Assembly (NCBI GenBank): GCA_021234155.1
Contig: JAJEKV010000030.1
Coordinates: 6,999,890-7,063,889 of the forward strand
Direction of reading: 5' to 3'
DNA length: 64,000 nt
From: Isoetes taiwanensis
Lineage: Eukaryota; Streptophyta; Lycopodiopsida; Isoetales; Isoetaceae
Shown here: piece by piece, positions 1 through 9,880 of the stretch
How positions within the stretch are numbered: position 1 is the first letter of the stretch
How the letters are laid out: each line of letters begins with the position of its first letter
The notes under the pieces: model-generated
What the model saw: only the letters and a program-made list of their open reading frames with translations
Told to the model about the DNA's origin: nothing
Databases searched by the model: none
Program-made: the position numbers and the translations under genes

Positions 1-140
1 TCACTACCAAGTCGCAATCCCAGGTAAACGCAAACTCAAAACCTGAGCCGCGGTTCCTCAACTGCGCTAACACATAGCGCTCTCTCATTGTGGAGTAAAA
101 AAGCAATGGCCGAACAAAATTAGGCACAAGGACGTAAGGC

Positions 141-1080
141 ACCAATCATCGACAAGATGTCAATGCTCACGTTCGCCAATCTCAATATGATACTCAGGCA
201 AATAGAAGAAGTGACGATGTAACCACCAAGCGAGTTCCTGTGAACACGAGCGATAATCCTCGTCGGCGACCATGCCCAGCTCCCTCCCATATGCAAGCAC
301 AAAAAGAGGGACGCCAATAATGTGTGCAAGCTGTGCACCCTTGCCAACAGCCCCCACTTCGTGTAAGCAAAAAAGTACCACCTGATGCAGTCCATCCGGC
401 ACTCCTCCGACCCAGAGTACGTAACCTTCCTCAATGCCATAAGAGAAAGGCCGCCGACCCAGAGCACGCGCAAATGCTGGGACCCCACATCATCGACAAA
501 GAAGAAGCACTCGGCAAGATTGACCGTAACACCACGGTGTTGTGCACCTACCACGAGGACGTCCGACGTTACAACGCAATGGCCATGATCAAGATGTTCC
601 CCAGCAACCGTGTCCATGAGATAAAAGTACATACCAATGCAACAACAGAAGATGGGATGAGCAGCTGGACCGACAATTTGGCATTCCACCAAATACCTTA
701 CGTCGTCGTGGGATGCAAAGTCATAATCGTTACCAACATGGATATACCGGGAGAAATAGTCAACGTAATGATAGGAACAATCACGTACATAGAGACCGAC
801 GAGCAAACGAGAGACAAGAAAGGCATCACGGTCCACATCGACGACTCCCTCCACCACATGCACATCAAGCGAACGCTGGCCGAGTACAGGCACCAGGGGC
901 CCAAGACCATCTTCAAGAGAACGTTCCCGCTCGCGCTGGCGTATGCCATGACAGGCCACAAGAGTTAGAGCTCCACGATAGAAGGCAACACAATCATGGT
1001 CGTGAGAAGGGCAACACCACCTTTATATATGACAGAACAATACTATCTATTCCATGGCTTACCAAATTTGTTCAAGCTTC
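141..1080 (+). pseudogene. PIF1-like DNA helicase relic (possibly transposon-derived)
   Basis: Translation in broken frames shows helicase motifs in the expected order. There is a Walker-B-like IIDKMSML at about 145-170, then VGDHAQLPP at about 258-285, then a stretch containing RHSSDPEYVTFLNAI at about 393-440. The C-terminal helicase block is read in the 324-968 frame and ends with FPLALAYAMTGHKS. PIF1-family helicases unwind DNA, and in plants many copies belong to Helitron-type transposons; nothing here separates the two. The reading frame changes near 460-480, there are stops near 219 and 363, and a TAG follows GHKS at 966, where the family normally has Q. The frame stays open for about 30 codons after that TAG. 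The Walker A region lies before the window or is lost. Non-functional as read. Confidence 0.7.
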
Positions 1081-1179
1081 ACTGGAAGTAGATCCTTGCC
1101 AGATTGAATTCCCTTGGAAATCAATCCATCCCAGAACTCTGCATTTTTTTCGTTTTAGTTCCACCTGCGCCTCTCTTTC

Positions 1180-1499
1180 ATTCAACCTTCTTGCCTCCCT
1201 CTAATTCAGCTGCCACCACCTCCTTCATGAAGGCTCCTGCCTTTGTGGCAAAACCACGTGGCACCCTCTCTATGGCAGGTGGTTTTGTCGGAAGCAAATC
1301 TGGCAGCTTGTTGATCTGATCCAAAACAGGCCATTGTCTCAGAGAACAATGTTGGTGGCACCCCGATATTCGGGTGCTCATCCTATCCTTTGATGGTTTT
1401 CTAACCATTAAGATTGATAGCACAATACATTTCTCCAATTGATCAATGTACAACTCGAAGAGTGTAGGAGATAATAGGCATCTCGCTCCTGTTGATCAT
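1180..1499 (-). pseudogene. LINE reverse transcriptase relic, distal part (split by gypsy)
   Basis: Read on the minus strand from 1499 downward, the sequence gives a block resembling the LINE RT motif around LSPTLFELYIDQLEK, followed by poorly readable sequence. It continues the RT fragment on the far side of the gypsy element (7775-7938, minus): both halves abut the same 5-bp target duplication and read in the same direction. Frames are broken. The end near 1180 is approximate, since I lose recognisable similarity there. Confidence 0.55.
1495..1499. repeat. 5-bp target site duplication (left), ATCAT
   Basis: ATCAT lies directly before the TGTTACGG start of the left LTR. The same five bases follow the TGTATCA end of the right LTR at 7775-7779. 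A 5-bp duplication is usual for Ty3/gypsy integrase. Confidence 0.9.
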
Positions 1500-2136
1500 T
1501 GTTACGGCTTAACGCCGGCTCGGGGGAGTGGCTCAGGCATGGCACAAAGGGAACTAAGAACTCAATACTAGCAACTTATGGTAGATTAATTTCGCAATAT
1601 AACATATGGGTCTAGGTGGTAAGATTAATGAGTTAAATTAAATGTTCAAAGGTTTGCATTAAAATGTAGCATTGACATATCGATAACGGGTCGCGGACCC
1701 GTTCAAGAAAAATAACCTCGGCTCATATCGAGCTTCCTTGATCTATCCAAAAGGGCGAATCCGAGAGATAAAAGGCGAATCGACATATTTTAACACGAAT
1801 CTCCGTTATTAGGCAACACCTACCTTTTAGAATGATATTTCGATCAAAAGGGTCTTCACCGGAAATAGATAATCTAGCCTTATAAACAACAATCGCTTCC
1901 TTCTCTTATGATTTAGAAAATCCGGTTACGTGCTTAAGAACTCCCGCGCTTTATAGTAGCGCCCGAATGATCTGGTCCGCCATTAGTTGGAGTTCTTGGT
2001 TGTGCCTTAGCAACAAGTAACGAATCTTGTGCAAAGCCTAAGCCCGGTTGGGTGGTTAAATCTCCTAACGATCGGAGAGTGTTATTCAATTTACTGAGTT
2101 TGAGTTTTGTCTAGTAGTTTATTCATAATTGTATCA
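1500..2136 (+). repeat. Gypsy 5' LTR (637 bp)
   Basis: It starts TGTTACGGCTTAACGCC and ends TGTATCA, and is paired with 7132-7774. About the first 180 and last 150 bases match the other LTR essentially exactly. The middle (about 1678-2000) differs at many sites, most of which are CTG or CAG in the 3' LTR and CG-containing here. Confidence 0.92.
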
Positions 2137-2139
2137 AGT

Positions 2140-2152
2140 TGGTATCAGAGCC
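2140..2152 (+). other. Primer-binding site (tRNA-iMet type)
   Basis: TGGTATCAGAGCC lies three bases after the end of the 5' LTR. TGGTATCAGAGC is the usual plant LTR-retrotransposon PBS, complementary to the 3' end of initiator tRNA-Met. Confidence 0.9.
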
Positions 2153-2430
2153 TCCCGATCTTAGACCTGTAACAAATGGCTCATCGTTACAATATCTCTG
2201 AAGAGCAATACCAAAGTGAGGCTTTAAGAATCACGACTTTATCGCTTCTCTCGAGATAAGCGTTACCCTACCTACATCCCCTTAAGATTATCGATAAACT
2301 AGAGCAGATTGCTCTACTCTATGGCTTCCTTCCTAGTAATGCCCAGCCACCTCCCTTACCTAGAGATCCTCCACCTGCTCATCCATCACCACCTGAAAAT
2401 CCACCGCCAGATACTGGCAACCCAGATCCT
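2153..2430 (+). other. Gypsy leader and probable broken N-terminus of gag
   Basis: An ATG at 2176 opens a short frame (MAHRYNISEEQYQ...) that stops after about 27 codons. Proline-rich sequence in the frame of the main ORF resumes before the annotated ATG at 2431. The real gag start is therefore probably upstream of 2431, and this stretch holds a frame break. Confidence 0.5.
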
Positions 2431-5304
2431 TTGATGACTGCTGAAACTGTTATGCCAACCAAGAGGAATAAGGCTCCTAAATGGTTGGAAAAAGTTGATT
2501 TGCCATACTTTACTGGCGGAGCGTCTGTTAAGCCAATGCAAGTAATAAGCTTCCTGGGGATATGGGAAAAGTTCTTCGAGAGAGTTAACGCGACCGAACA
2601 AGAGAAACTGCAAGCCATGGACACATATTTAGATGAACAAGCTCAAGTTTGGTGGCAAGGTCGCAGATTGATGCAGCCTGAAGTTAACTCATGGGCAGTT
2701 TTTCGCAGTGCATTTGAAGCCCATTATCTACCTGCAAACTATTACAGGATATTGCAAAAAGAATGGGATCTTGTTAAACAGGATGACGGAGAAACGGTGT
2801 CCGAATATTATATGAAATTTAGTCATCTAGGTTCACAGGTTAGGAACTTAGGTGAACACGAACTCTTAAGGAAGTTCGTGAATGGGTTGAGGGAAGACAT
2901 ATTTGCAGAGCTAGATCTTATTGAACCAGTCAACATGGAAGACGCAATTAAGAAAGCAGGAGCTGCAGAAAGAAAGTTGAACCCCAAGGCTCGTAAGTTG
3001 GTTATATGGGAAGGAGCGCCTTCTCGTGAACAGAAAAGGTCAAAACGAGAAAAATTTGAAAATAGAAGGGATAAGAAAAATAAAAGGGGTCGTGAAGAGC
3101 GTAAGACCAGGTTTAACGGGAGAAATGGAAAACGCTCTAATAACGGACAGAAGTCCAAACAGGAACAGAGTAAAGGGCCAAAGACTGGATGTTATAATTG
3201 TGGGGGTCCACATTATCAATCCAACTGTCCGAAGAATACAGCCCCGGCAGATAAAAATACAAAGAAAGTGCAGTTTAAAGAGCCGTCACCTAAAGAAAGG
3301 CAAGTTGCTCAATCCCACCATGTGGAAGATAGACCCGAAACTTCTAGGGAAGGAGAGGAAAGAAATAAAGGAAAGCTTGCAGCCATTGAACAGGAAAAAG
3401 GGAGATTGCAAATTGCATACCTAAAGAATTTGTCAGAAGGCGATACAGGGTCTTCAGAAGCATGGCTGTTTAAAATGAAGGGTTCAGTAAAAAGTCAAGA
3501 TGTGACTGTTTTACTTGATGATGGGTCAACACATGACTTTATCTCGCAGGACTTGGTGTATAAGTTAGGATTACCTATCTGTGATTTGCAAACAAAGATC
3601 ACGGTTGTTCAGGGATTGAAAGGCCCTAGGAACCAGTGTGACAAATATGTGGTAGCTCCCATTCAAATAGGGCAGTACTCTGAAGAAAGAGTCTTGATTA
3701 TGGCTCCTTTAGGAACCATGGACGTGATATTAGGAATTGGATGGCGAGAACAGTATGATGCCCGACCTAATTACAGGGAAAAGACAGTAACTATAATGGT
3801 TGAAGGGGAACCTTTGAAGTTGTGTACAGATTCCACATCTCAAGCAGAACCTCTACTGACATACGCTGAAACTAAGAAGTTAATACAGGGTGAAGCTGAA
3901 TCATACTTTATATACTTGAGAAATTCTGATCCGCCATCACAGGTGCCCCTCGAGTTGTACAGTTTTCTGAGACACTTCGACGATCTTTTCAAAGATGAGG
4001 AAACTTTAGATCTACCTCCTCATCGTCCAGAGGATCATGCTATACAGCTGCAAGAGAACGCTAAACCTCCAAACAGGGCGCCTTATAGAGTCAGCCATTT
4101 TGAGAAATTAGAGCTCGAGAAACAGATAGCAGAGATGTTAGAACGACAGCTAATACGACCAAGCTGTTCTCCTTTTGGCGCACCTGTTATTCTTATCAAA
4201 AAGAAAGATAAGGGATATAGAATGTGTGTGGATTATAGAGCTCTTAATAAGCTGCCTGTTAAAGATAAATTTCCAGTACCCAGGGCTGATGATTTATTTG
4301 ATGAATTACGAGGTGCCTGTATATTTAGCAAAATTGATTTGAAATCAGGATATCACCAGATCCGAATTAGGGAAGAAGACATTGGCAAAACGGCATTCAG
4401 AACAACCTTTGGTCACTATGAGTTTCGTGTAATGCCTTTTGGTCTGACCAATGCCCCGGCAACTTTCTGCCGCCTCATGGGAAGAGTTCTAGCACCTGTC
4501 TTAGGGAAAAGTGTTGTAGTCTTCTTTGATGACATACTTATATATAGTAGAACTATTGAGGAGCATAAGAAGCACCTTCAACAGGTTTTTGACCTTCTGA
4601 GGCAAAATAAGTTGTTTGTTAACGAGTCCAAAAGCAGGTTCTTTATGCAAGAAGTTGGATATTTAGGTCATATCATATCCAAAGAAGGCATACGGATGGA
4701 TCCTGAAAAGATTAGGGTTATTATTGATTGGCCTCGGCCTGAAAACCTCAAAGACTTACGATCTTTTGTACAGTTATGCAGTTACTATCGCAGATTTGTG
4801 AAGGATTTTGCAAAAATAACCCTTCCTCTTAGCAGGTTTTTAAAGAAAGATACTCCCTTTGTTTGGAATTCGGAAGCCGAAGAAGCTTTCCGAATTTTAA
4901 AAGAGAGTATGGCAACTGAACCAGTGTTAGTACTGCCTGACTGGAATAAGCCTTTTACAGTTTGCTCCGATGCAAGTGGAAATGCTATTGGTGCAGTACT
5001 GATGCAAGATGGACATCCATTAGCTTATGTCAGCCGAATGCTCAAACCCTTAGAGCAAAAGTATAGTACTTATGAAAAAGAATTGATTGCCTTAGTTCAT
5101 GCACTCAAAAAGTGGAGACATTATCTTATGGGATCTAAGTTTGTAGCTCGCTTTGATCAGCAAAGTTTGAAACATATACAAACGCAGGATATTATCAATG
5201 CGCGGCAATTAAAGCTCATTGATACTATAAAGGATTTTGAAGGGATGCAGCTTGAATATAAGCCCGAAGGAGAACCAAAGTTGCGATGCATTAAGCTCCG
5301 ATAA
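2431..5304 (+). CDS. Gypsy gag-pol polyprotein (gag, protease, RT, start of RNase H)
   Basis: A 957-codon frame. The retrotransposon gag domain covers roughly residues 25-180 (WWQGRR, FVNGLREDIF). A basic Lys/Arg-rich stretch follows at about 195-245, then one zinc knuckle, CYNCGGPHYQSNC (spacing CX2CX3HX4C), at about 253. The aspartic protease has LLDDGSTHDFIS at about 360; DDG replaces the usual D-S/T-G. The reverse transcriptase runs from about 565, with the catalytic FFDDILIYS at about 698. RNase H begins near 845 (FTVCSDASGNAIGAVL), with TYEKELIALVHALKKWRHYL. The frame ends inside or just after RNase H; integrase follows in other frames. It encodes the virus-like particle and reverse-transcription enzymes. 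The start at 2431 is simply the first ATG in the open frame; coding similarity extends upstream. Confidence 0.88.
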   Translation: MMTAETVMPTKRNKAPKWLEKVDLPYFTGGASVKPMQVISFLGIWEKFFERVNATEQEKLQAMDTYLDEQAQVWWQGRRLMQPEVNSWAVFRSAFEAHYLPANYYRILQKEWDLVKQDDGETVSEYYMKFSHLGSQVRNLGEHELLRKFVNGLREDIFAELDLIEPVNMEDAIKKAGAAERKLNPKARKLVIWEGAPSREQKRSKREKFENRRDKKNKRGREERKTRFNGRNGKRSNNGQKSKQEQSKGPKTGCYNCGGPHYQSNCPKNTAPADKNTKKVQFKEPSPKERQVAQSHHVEDRPETSREGEERNKGKLAAIEQEKGRLQIAYLKNLSEGDTGSSEAWLFKMKGSVKSQDVTVLLDDGSTHDFISQDLVYKLGLPICDLQTKITVVQGLKGPRNQCDKYVVAPIQIGQYSEERVLIMAPLGTMDVILGIGWREQYDARPNYREKTVTIMVEGEPLKLCTDSTSQAEPLLTYAETKKLIQGEAESYFIYLRNSDPPSQVPLELYSFLRHFDDLFKDEETLDLPPHRPEDHAIQLQENAKPPNRAPYRVSHFEKLELEKQIAEMLERQLIRPSCSPFGAPVILIKKKDKGYRMCVDYRALNKLPVKDKFPVPRADDLFDELRGACIFSKIDLKSGYHQIRIREEDIGKTAFRTTFGHYEFRVMPFGLTNAPATFCRLMGRVLAPVLGKSVVVFFDDILIYSRTIEEHKKHLQQVFDLLRQNKLFVNESKSRFFMQEVGYLGHIISKEGIRMDPEKIRVIIDWPRPENLKDLRSFVQLCSYYRRFVKDFAKITLPLSRFLKKDTPFVWNSEAEEAFRILKESMATEPVLVLPDWNKPFTVCSDASGNAIGAVLMQDGHPLAYVSRMLKPLEQKYSTYEKELIALVHALKKWRHYLMGSKFVARFDQQSLKHIQTQDIINARQLKLIDTIKDFEGMQLEYKPEGEPKLRCIKLR

Positions 5305-6379
5305 GTATTCAAGCTATATCTCAGAAAGCGTAATTTGTTGATTTGGAACCTATGAAAAAGAATATGTGAGCGATCCCTCCTTTGCTACTCCATATGCACA
5401 GTACAAAAGGATGGAAGAGATCCTTTGGCTGGAGTACAGATCCATAATGGGTTATTACTCTACCGAAATCGTACTTGTGTTACACAAGCATACAAAGTTG
5501 AAGGTTATACAGAATGTCATGAACCTCCATATTCTGGTCATAGAGGAATTCAAGCTACTTTAGCAACCGCTAAAAGACGTTTCTGGCCAAAGCTTGAAAG
5601 GGATGTAAGAAAATATATCAAGCATGTCTTATTTGTCAACAAGTAAAAGCTTCTAATCGGGTAAGCTTCGCCGGATTAGTACGACCTTTGCCTATTCCAA
5701 AAAACCATGGAAACATATTACCATGGACTTCATTCAAGGGTTACCAAAGACTATCCACAAGAATGATCAAATTTGGACAAGAGTAGACAAAGTTGTCTAA
5801 ACAGCTCATTTTATTCCTTGTAAATCTAGCATGACCGCCTGCTTAAGCAAGCAAGATTTTCTTAAAGGAAATATTTAAAGTCCATGGGATGCCGATGATA
5901 TCATAACAGAGATAGAGATCCCCTATTCTCAGAGCAAATTTTGGGGTGGACTTATGAAAAACTTAGGCACGCGACTCTAAAGTATTCCATCGCATACCAT
6001 CCCCAAACGGATGGTCGACCGAGGTAGTAAATCGAAAGTTATTGAGGATATGTTGAGATCTTATGTTGCTGAAAGAAAAGTCATTGGAAGAATATCTCTA
6101 TCTCTTGAGTTTGCCTATAATAACACGGTACACTCGCCACCCAAAGAACTCCTTTTGAAGTGGTGTATAGATATTCTTTGGAATCTCCAATTGCGAAACT
6201 TGGAGGAGAAGTACTGGCCCGATGAAGCCACTACGACTTTGGCGATATATTGCGTAGAGGTAAAGGGGAATCCAAAAAAGTCGAAATTGATGGCTTCCAA
6301 ACTTGCAAAGAAACGAAAAAGGGTAATTTACAAAAAGATCAATGGGTTTGGATTCATCTTCCAAAGAAGCGCCTACTAA
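5305..6379 (+). pseudogene. Gypsy integrase region, broken by many small indels
   Basis: Short overlapping frames show integrase signatures. These are a GHRGIQATLATAKRRFWP block at about 5537-5590 (zinc-binding H2C2 region), a MDFIQGLPKT block at about 5727-5755 (first catalytic Asp), a stretch near 5890-6030 matching the second catalytic region, and FAYNNTVHS at about 6110. Frame changes occur roughly every 50-150 bases. Several coincide with CG dinucleotides where the family normally carries CTG or CAG triplets, so some breaks may be sequence error rather than decay. Not translatable as given. Confidence 0.7.
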
Positions 6380-6417
6380 GATGGGTAATCGGTATGTAAA
6401 ACCGGCCCCTAGGTATT

Positions 6418-6803
6418 ATGGTCCATTCCAAGTTGACGACAAAAGTCGGTGAGAATGCCTATCGCTTACATTTATATGGAAAATGGACTAACTTGCACCC
6501 GCTTTTAATGTGGGAATATCGAAACCCTATAAGGGAAGTGAAATTTCTCCCGAGATTTTGGCAGAGAATGGAGCAATGGAACCTCCCAACATTAAAGATG
6601 ATGAAGAGGTGCTGGAACCGGAGAAAATATTGACACATCAAGATAAGGAGACTAGAAGTTCCTCCTATCGAAGATATCTCGTGAAATTTAAATTTCATCC
6701 ATCCACCGATGCGGTATGGTATTCTAGAACTCAACTGAAAGAATACAATTCCTTGGTGGAAGAATATGAAAAAAACTTTGCAAGATTAGTTGACAAAGTT
6801 TAG
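6418..6803 (+). pseudogene. Gypsy integrase C-terminus with chromodomain-like tail
   Basis: The frame 6510-6803 ends with EPEKILTHQDKETRSSSYRR, then YLVKFKFHPSTDAVWYSR, then SLVEEYEKNF. This resembles the chromodomain found at the pol C-terminus of chromoviruses (a tyrosine/LVKW-type core, then an acidic D.W step). Here the core is YLVKFKF, with Phe in place of the usual Trp. The family uses this domain to target integration to chromatin. It is in a different frame from the integrase fragments upstream. The assignment rests on motif resemblance only. Confidence 0.55.
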
Positions 6804-7117
6804 AGATTTTCAAACCTTATAATGGGAATTCTATTTTATTATAATTGCCATTATTTTATTGATAAAATATCTAGATATTGATATGCATAGAATTCTTTAC
6901 TAACGATTGTAAAGAAGCTAAGACCTCTAACGGAACTGAGGCCATCCCTAACGGAAAAGGGAATAAAAATCCTCTAAAGGAATTGAGGTCATTCCTAACT
7001 GAATTGAAATGAGAAAACCGTAACTTCTAAAGGAACTGAAGTTATCGAATTAAATATCCTTAGACGAATAAGGATAGACGATTTTTTCCCTCGAAGTTAA
7101 CGCGGACGTTTAACCTC
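6804..7117 (+). other. Gypsy 3' untranslated region
   Basis: Non-coding AT-rich stretch between the pol end and the PPT. It contains short imperfect repeats of the type CCTCTAA(A/C)GGAA(C/T)TGA near 6920-7050. No ORF or other gene seen. Confidence 0.6.
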
Positions 7118-7130
7118 GGGAAGGGAAGGA
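7118..7130 (+). other. Polypurine tract
   Basis: GGGAAGGGAAGGA lies one base before the 3' LTR. It is the expected plus-strand priming site for reverse transcription. Confidence 0.85.
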
Positions 7131-7131
7131 T

Positions 7132-7774
7132 TGTTACGGCTTAACGCCGGCTCGGGGGAGTGGCTCAGGCATGGCACAAAGGGAACTAAGAACTCAATAC
7201 TAGCAACTTATGGTAGATTAATTTCGCAATATAACATATGGGTCTAGGTGGTAAGATTAATGAGTTAAATTAAATGTTCAAAGGTTTGCATTAAAATGTA
7301 GCATTGACATGGCTGATAACGGGTCGCGGACCCGTTACAGCAGAAATAACCTCGGCTCATATCAGAGCTTCCGGATCTATCCAAAAAGGGCCGAATCCAG
7401 TAGATAAAAGGCCGAATCTGACATATTTTAACCTGAATCTCCGTTATTAGGCAACACCTACCTTTTAGAATGATATTTCTGATCAAAAAGGGTCTTCACC
7501 GGAAATAGATAATCTAGCCTTATAAATAACACTGCTTCCTTCTCTTATGATTTAGAAAATCCGGTTCTGTGCTTAAGAACTCCTGCGCTTTATAGTAGCG
7601 CTGAACAGTCTGGTCTGCCATTAGTTGGAGCTCTTGGTTGTGCCTTAGCAACAAGTAACGAATCTTGTGCAAAGCCTAAGCCCGGTTGGGTGGTTAAATC
7701 TCCTAACGATCGGAGAGTGTTATTCAATTTACTGAGTTTGAGTTTTGTCTAGTAGTTTATTCATAATTGTATCA
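7132..7774 (+). repeat. Gypsy 3' LTR (643 bp)
   Basis: Starts TGTTACGG and ends TGTATCA. It matches the 5' LTR at both ends. In the middle it keeps CTG/CAG triplets where the 5' copy shows CG. Confidence 0.92.
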
Positions 7775-7779
7775 ATCAT
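7775..7779. repeat. 5-bp target site duplication (right), ATCAT
   Basis: ATCAT follows the right LTR immediately and matches 1495-1499. Confidence 0.9.
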
Positions 7780-7938
7780 CCTTCCCGAGGGTTGTATGCG
7801 AACGGAGCAGATTTTATATAATATGTAGACTGCATTTTCCATGTCCTTCGGAACTCCCAGCCTCATCAATCTTTCCCACAACTTCTTCCTAGAGATTATG
7901 TCAAAAGCTTTGGCACTTAAGCTCCTTGCACTTAGCAT
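7775..7938 (-). pseudogene. LINE reverse transcriptase relic, proximal part
   Basis: The minus-strand frame reads AKAFDIISRKKLWERLMRLG, then VPKDMENAVYILYKICSVRI. This matches the non-LTR RT motif around KAFDxVxRxxLWxxLxxLGV. It runs into the gypsy right boundary and resumes at 1499 on the far side. A partial, frame-broken relic of a non-LTR retrotransposon. Confidence 0.72.
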
Positions 7939-8149
7939 CGAACAACTTATTTCAAAGGAAGCCTACTAAAGGTCTTCTTGGCTCTTTTGGTAGCAGTGAG
8001 AAGGAATGTGGTCAACTTGCTGGTTTGTTATTCTAATGTGGAAAGCTGGAGATTTTCACTAAGGTCCTCGGCTAGCAAGTCGACATAAGTTTGTGCCTAA
8101 TCGTAATCCAATTGTAGCTGAGGCATATGGAACCCGCCTGGCAACGGAC
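7939..8149 (-). other. LINE relic, unreadable middle
   Basis: Stretch between the endonuclease-like and RT-like parts of the LINE. No frame longer than a few dozen codons and no motif recognised. Assigned to the LINE by position only. Confidence 0.35.
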
Positions 8150-8537
8150 CTATAGAGGTTGCCAATCAATCTCGAAAATGAGGGCTGATGGTCTGAATCT
8201 ACCTTCTCATCCTACTGTCTGTTCCCACCTGCAGATGTCTGATTAGATGCAAATCTTGTTCGGCCACAAGAATATAATGGACCACACTAGATCTTCCCCT
8301 TTGATTCTCCTGCCGACAAGTGTAGTAGAAGGAGGATGGCCATTGCCTGAGACCATTGCAAATGAGCAGGTCAAAGATATTGCACATGTGGAGCAATTGT
8401 CTGTCAAACCTCGTGAAGGGTGTTCCCATCGATAGACGTGCATCGCCATAAGTCCTCAAGTCCTCTATTGTTTGAAGCTGCAATATATCCTCGGCGAGGG
8501 GGTTGAACCCTGTGAGCTGCTTAGTGTTTGTGCCCAC
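8150..8537 (-). pseudogene. LINE endonuclease-domain relic
   Basis: The minus-strand frame 8199-8537 contains RQLLHMCNIFDLLICNGLRQ, then SSFYYTC, then SVVHYILVAEQDL. This resembles the C-terminal part of the apurinic endonuclease domain of plant LINEs (a LL.LC...GL.I.NG pattern, then SVVDYVL). It lies upstream of the RT relic on the same strand, as expected for one LINE. The catalytic SDH motif is not clearly readable in the following sequence (about 8150-8199), where the frame is broken. Confidence 0.55.
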
Positions 8538-9385
8538 ACTAAAATCTATCTCAACTTAGAGTTTTTCAATTTGAAGTTATTTCAACTTATTAGATTTATA
8601 GATAGCTCTCCTAGATCATCTAGAGTTGCCTGCATTTGAGATATGACAACTTTATCTCAAGAAAAGAAAGAACATAAATCTTGAATGCACATAACTTACA
8701 TGGAAAAGTCATGCATGTAATGTATATTTTGATGGTTGAACTTCAGAAAGAATGTAGCATGACTTAAAGTGTATCTACTTATTGCATGGAAAAAATAGCA
8801 TCATTTATTATTCCGTTGCAGAAGATATTTTATATGTCCTCAAAGCATAATGCATATTTGGTCCAAATTACACCCTTTTTCTACCATTATTATCAAATGG
8901 AATTGACAAGATGATTGATAGGCAATGCATTTTGAGCCACAACATGATATTACGTTTGGTAATTTTCATGGGGAGGGGCCTTACCCCTAAAAAAATACCA
9001 AACTTGGCATCACTTATGGCTTTGCCACTCGTGATGCCTCGTTTGGCAGTGCCACCTTAATTTGCATTGGGCATAAAGTCCCTCTGCATACATCAATCAA
9101 CAGTGTGATTAAGCTTAATGAGAGATTGTGTTCAAATATGGGCTTGTAACTGCCAAAAACATAAATACGAAGGTAAATTCTTCACACATGTTTATTGGAA
9201 TCTGGAAAGCAACTTTACTTTCTGAATAGTCCCTTTCTCTTTGGCAATGAACTTATAAAAGTAAGTAAATTTCCATTGACAATTTCAACCTGCTAAGAAC
9301 CTTCCATTCAAAACAATATTATTTCCATTTCCATTCCTAAGATCTCAGCCCAATGCAAAAGCTGTTGTTGTCTTCACCATATGAT
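8538..9385. other. AT-rich stretch with no recognisable gene
   Basis: Only short shadow frames on both strands. No domain, RNA gene or terminal repeat recognised. Confidence 0.5.
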
Positions 9386-9880
9386 AATGCAAGGAGATGT
9401 CCAAACTGATTATATGATCTCCAAACTGAGTGATATATACGGGAAATGACGGCCAGGCACCGAGAAGAACACAAAGAAAAAGGGTTTCTGTTATGAACGC
9501 CAGAGAGGCGCAACATAAACACCCTGAAAAACGTTCAGCTCAAAGCTGATTGATAACGACGCGCCCGTGCACGGCCATGAAGCCGATCCAAAGCTGGGTG
9601 CCGGTATTAATAGAGAAAAGTCAAGCCTTCAGAAAAGGCTACATTGTAAATCAGCATGATGTGCTAGTAGCACCCGTAAGGGAGCTCACCCATGCTACAT
9701 AAGTCCACGGGCCTCAGGGTACAAGGGACAATAATGTATCTATCTATCTATCTATCTATATACATGAGAATGCAAGAAGATGTCCAAACTGATTATATGG
9801 TCTCCAAACTGATTGATATGTACATGAGAATGCAAGAAGGTGTCCAAACTGGTCGATATATGATGAGATGTCCAACCTTG
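9386..9880 (+). repeat. 60-bp tandem repeat, two units plus a distant diverged copy
   Basis: The unit TACATGAGAATGCAAGAAGA... begins at 9761 and again at 9821 (period 60). A diverged related copy (ATGCAAGGAGATGTCCAAAC) lies at about 9388-9445. All carry the core GATGTCCAAACTGATTATAT or a close variant. Confidence 0.75.
9737..9760 (+). repeat. TATC microsatellite
   Basis: Five to six TATC units followed by TATA, directly before the 60-bp tandem repeat. Confidence 0.85.

Larger units (their letters stand above)
1500..7774 (+). mobile_element. Full-length Ty3/gypsy LTR retrotransposon, chromovirus-like
   Basis: The element is bounded by LTRs of about 640 bp, each starting TGTTACGG and ending TGTATCA, with a perfect 5-bp target duplication. 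Inside, in order, are a tRNA-iMet-type PBS, gag, protease, RT, RNase H, a fragmented integrase, a chromodomain-like tail and a polypurine tract. The RT-before-integrase order assigns it to Ty3/gypsy, and the tail suggests a chromovirus. It is about 6.3 kb. The first half of pol is open, while the second half is broken by many small indels. It inserted into an older LINE RT relic. Confidence 0.93.

Noticed and set aside
120-959. 279-codon minus-strand frame at the left end
   Set aside because: It lies antisense to readable PIF1 helicase motifs and has no recognisable domain; a shadow frame.
2823-3158. Minus-strand frame inside gypsy gag
   Set aside because: Antisense shadow of the Lys/Arg-rich gag stretch.
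7265-7486. Minus frame inside the gypsy 3' LTR
   Set aside because: Lies wholly within the LTR and is destroyed in the 5' LTR; not a gene.
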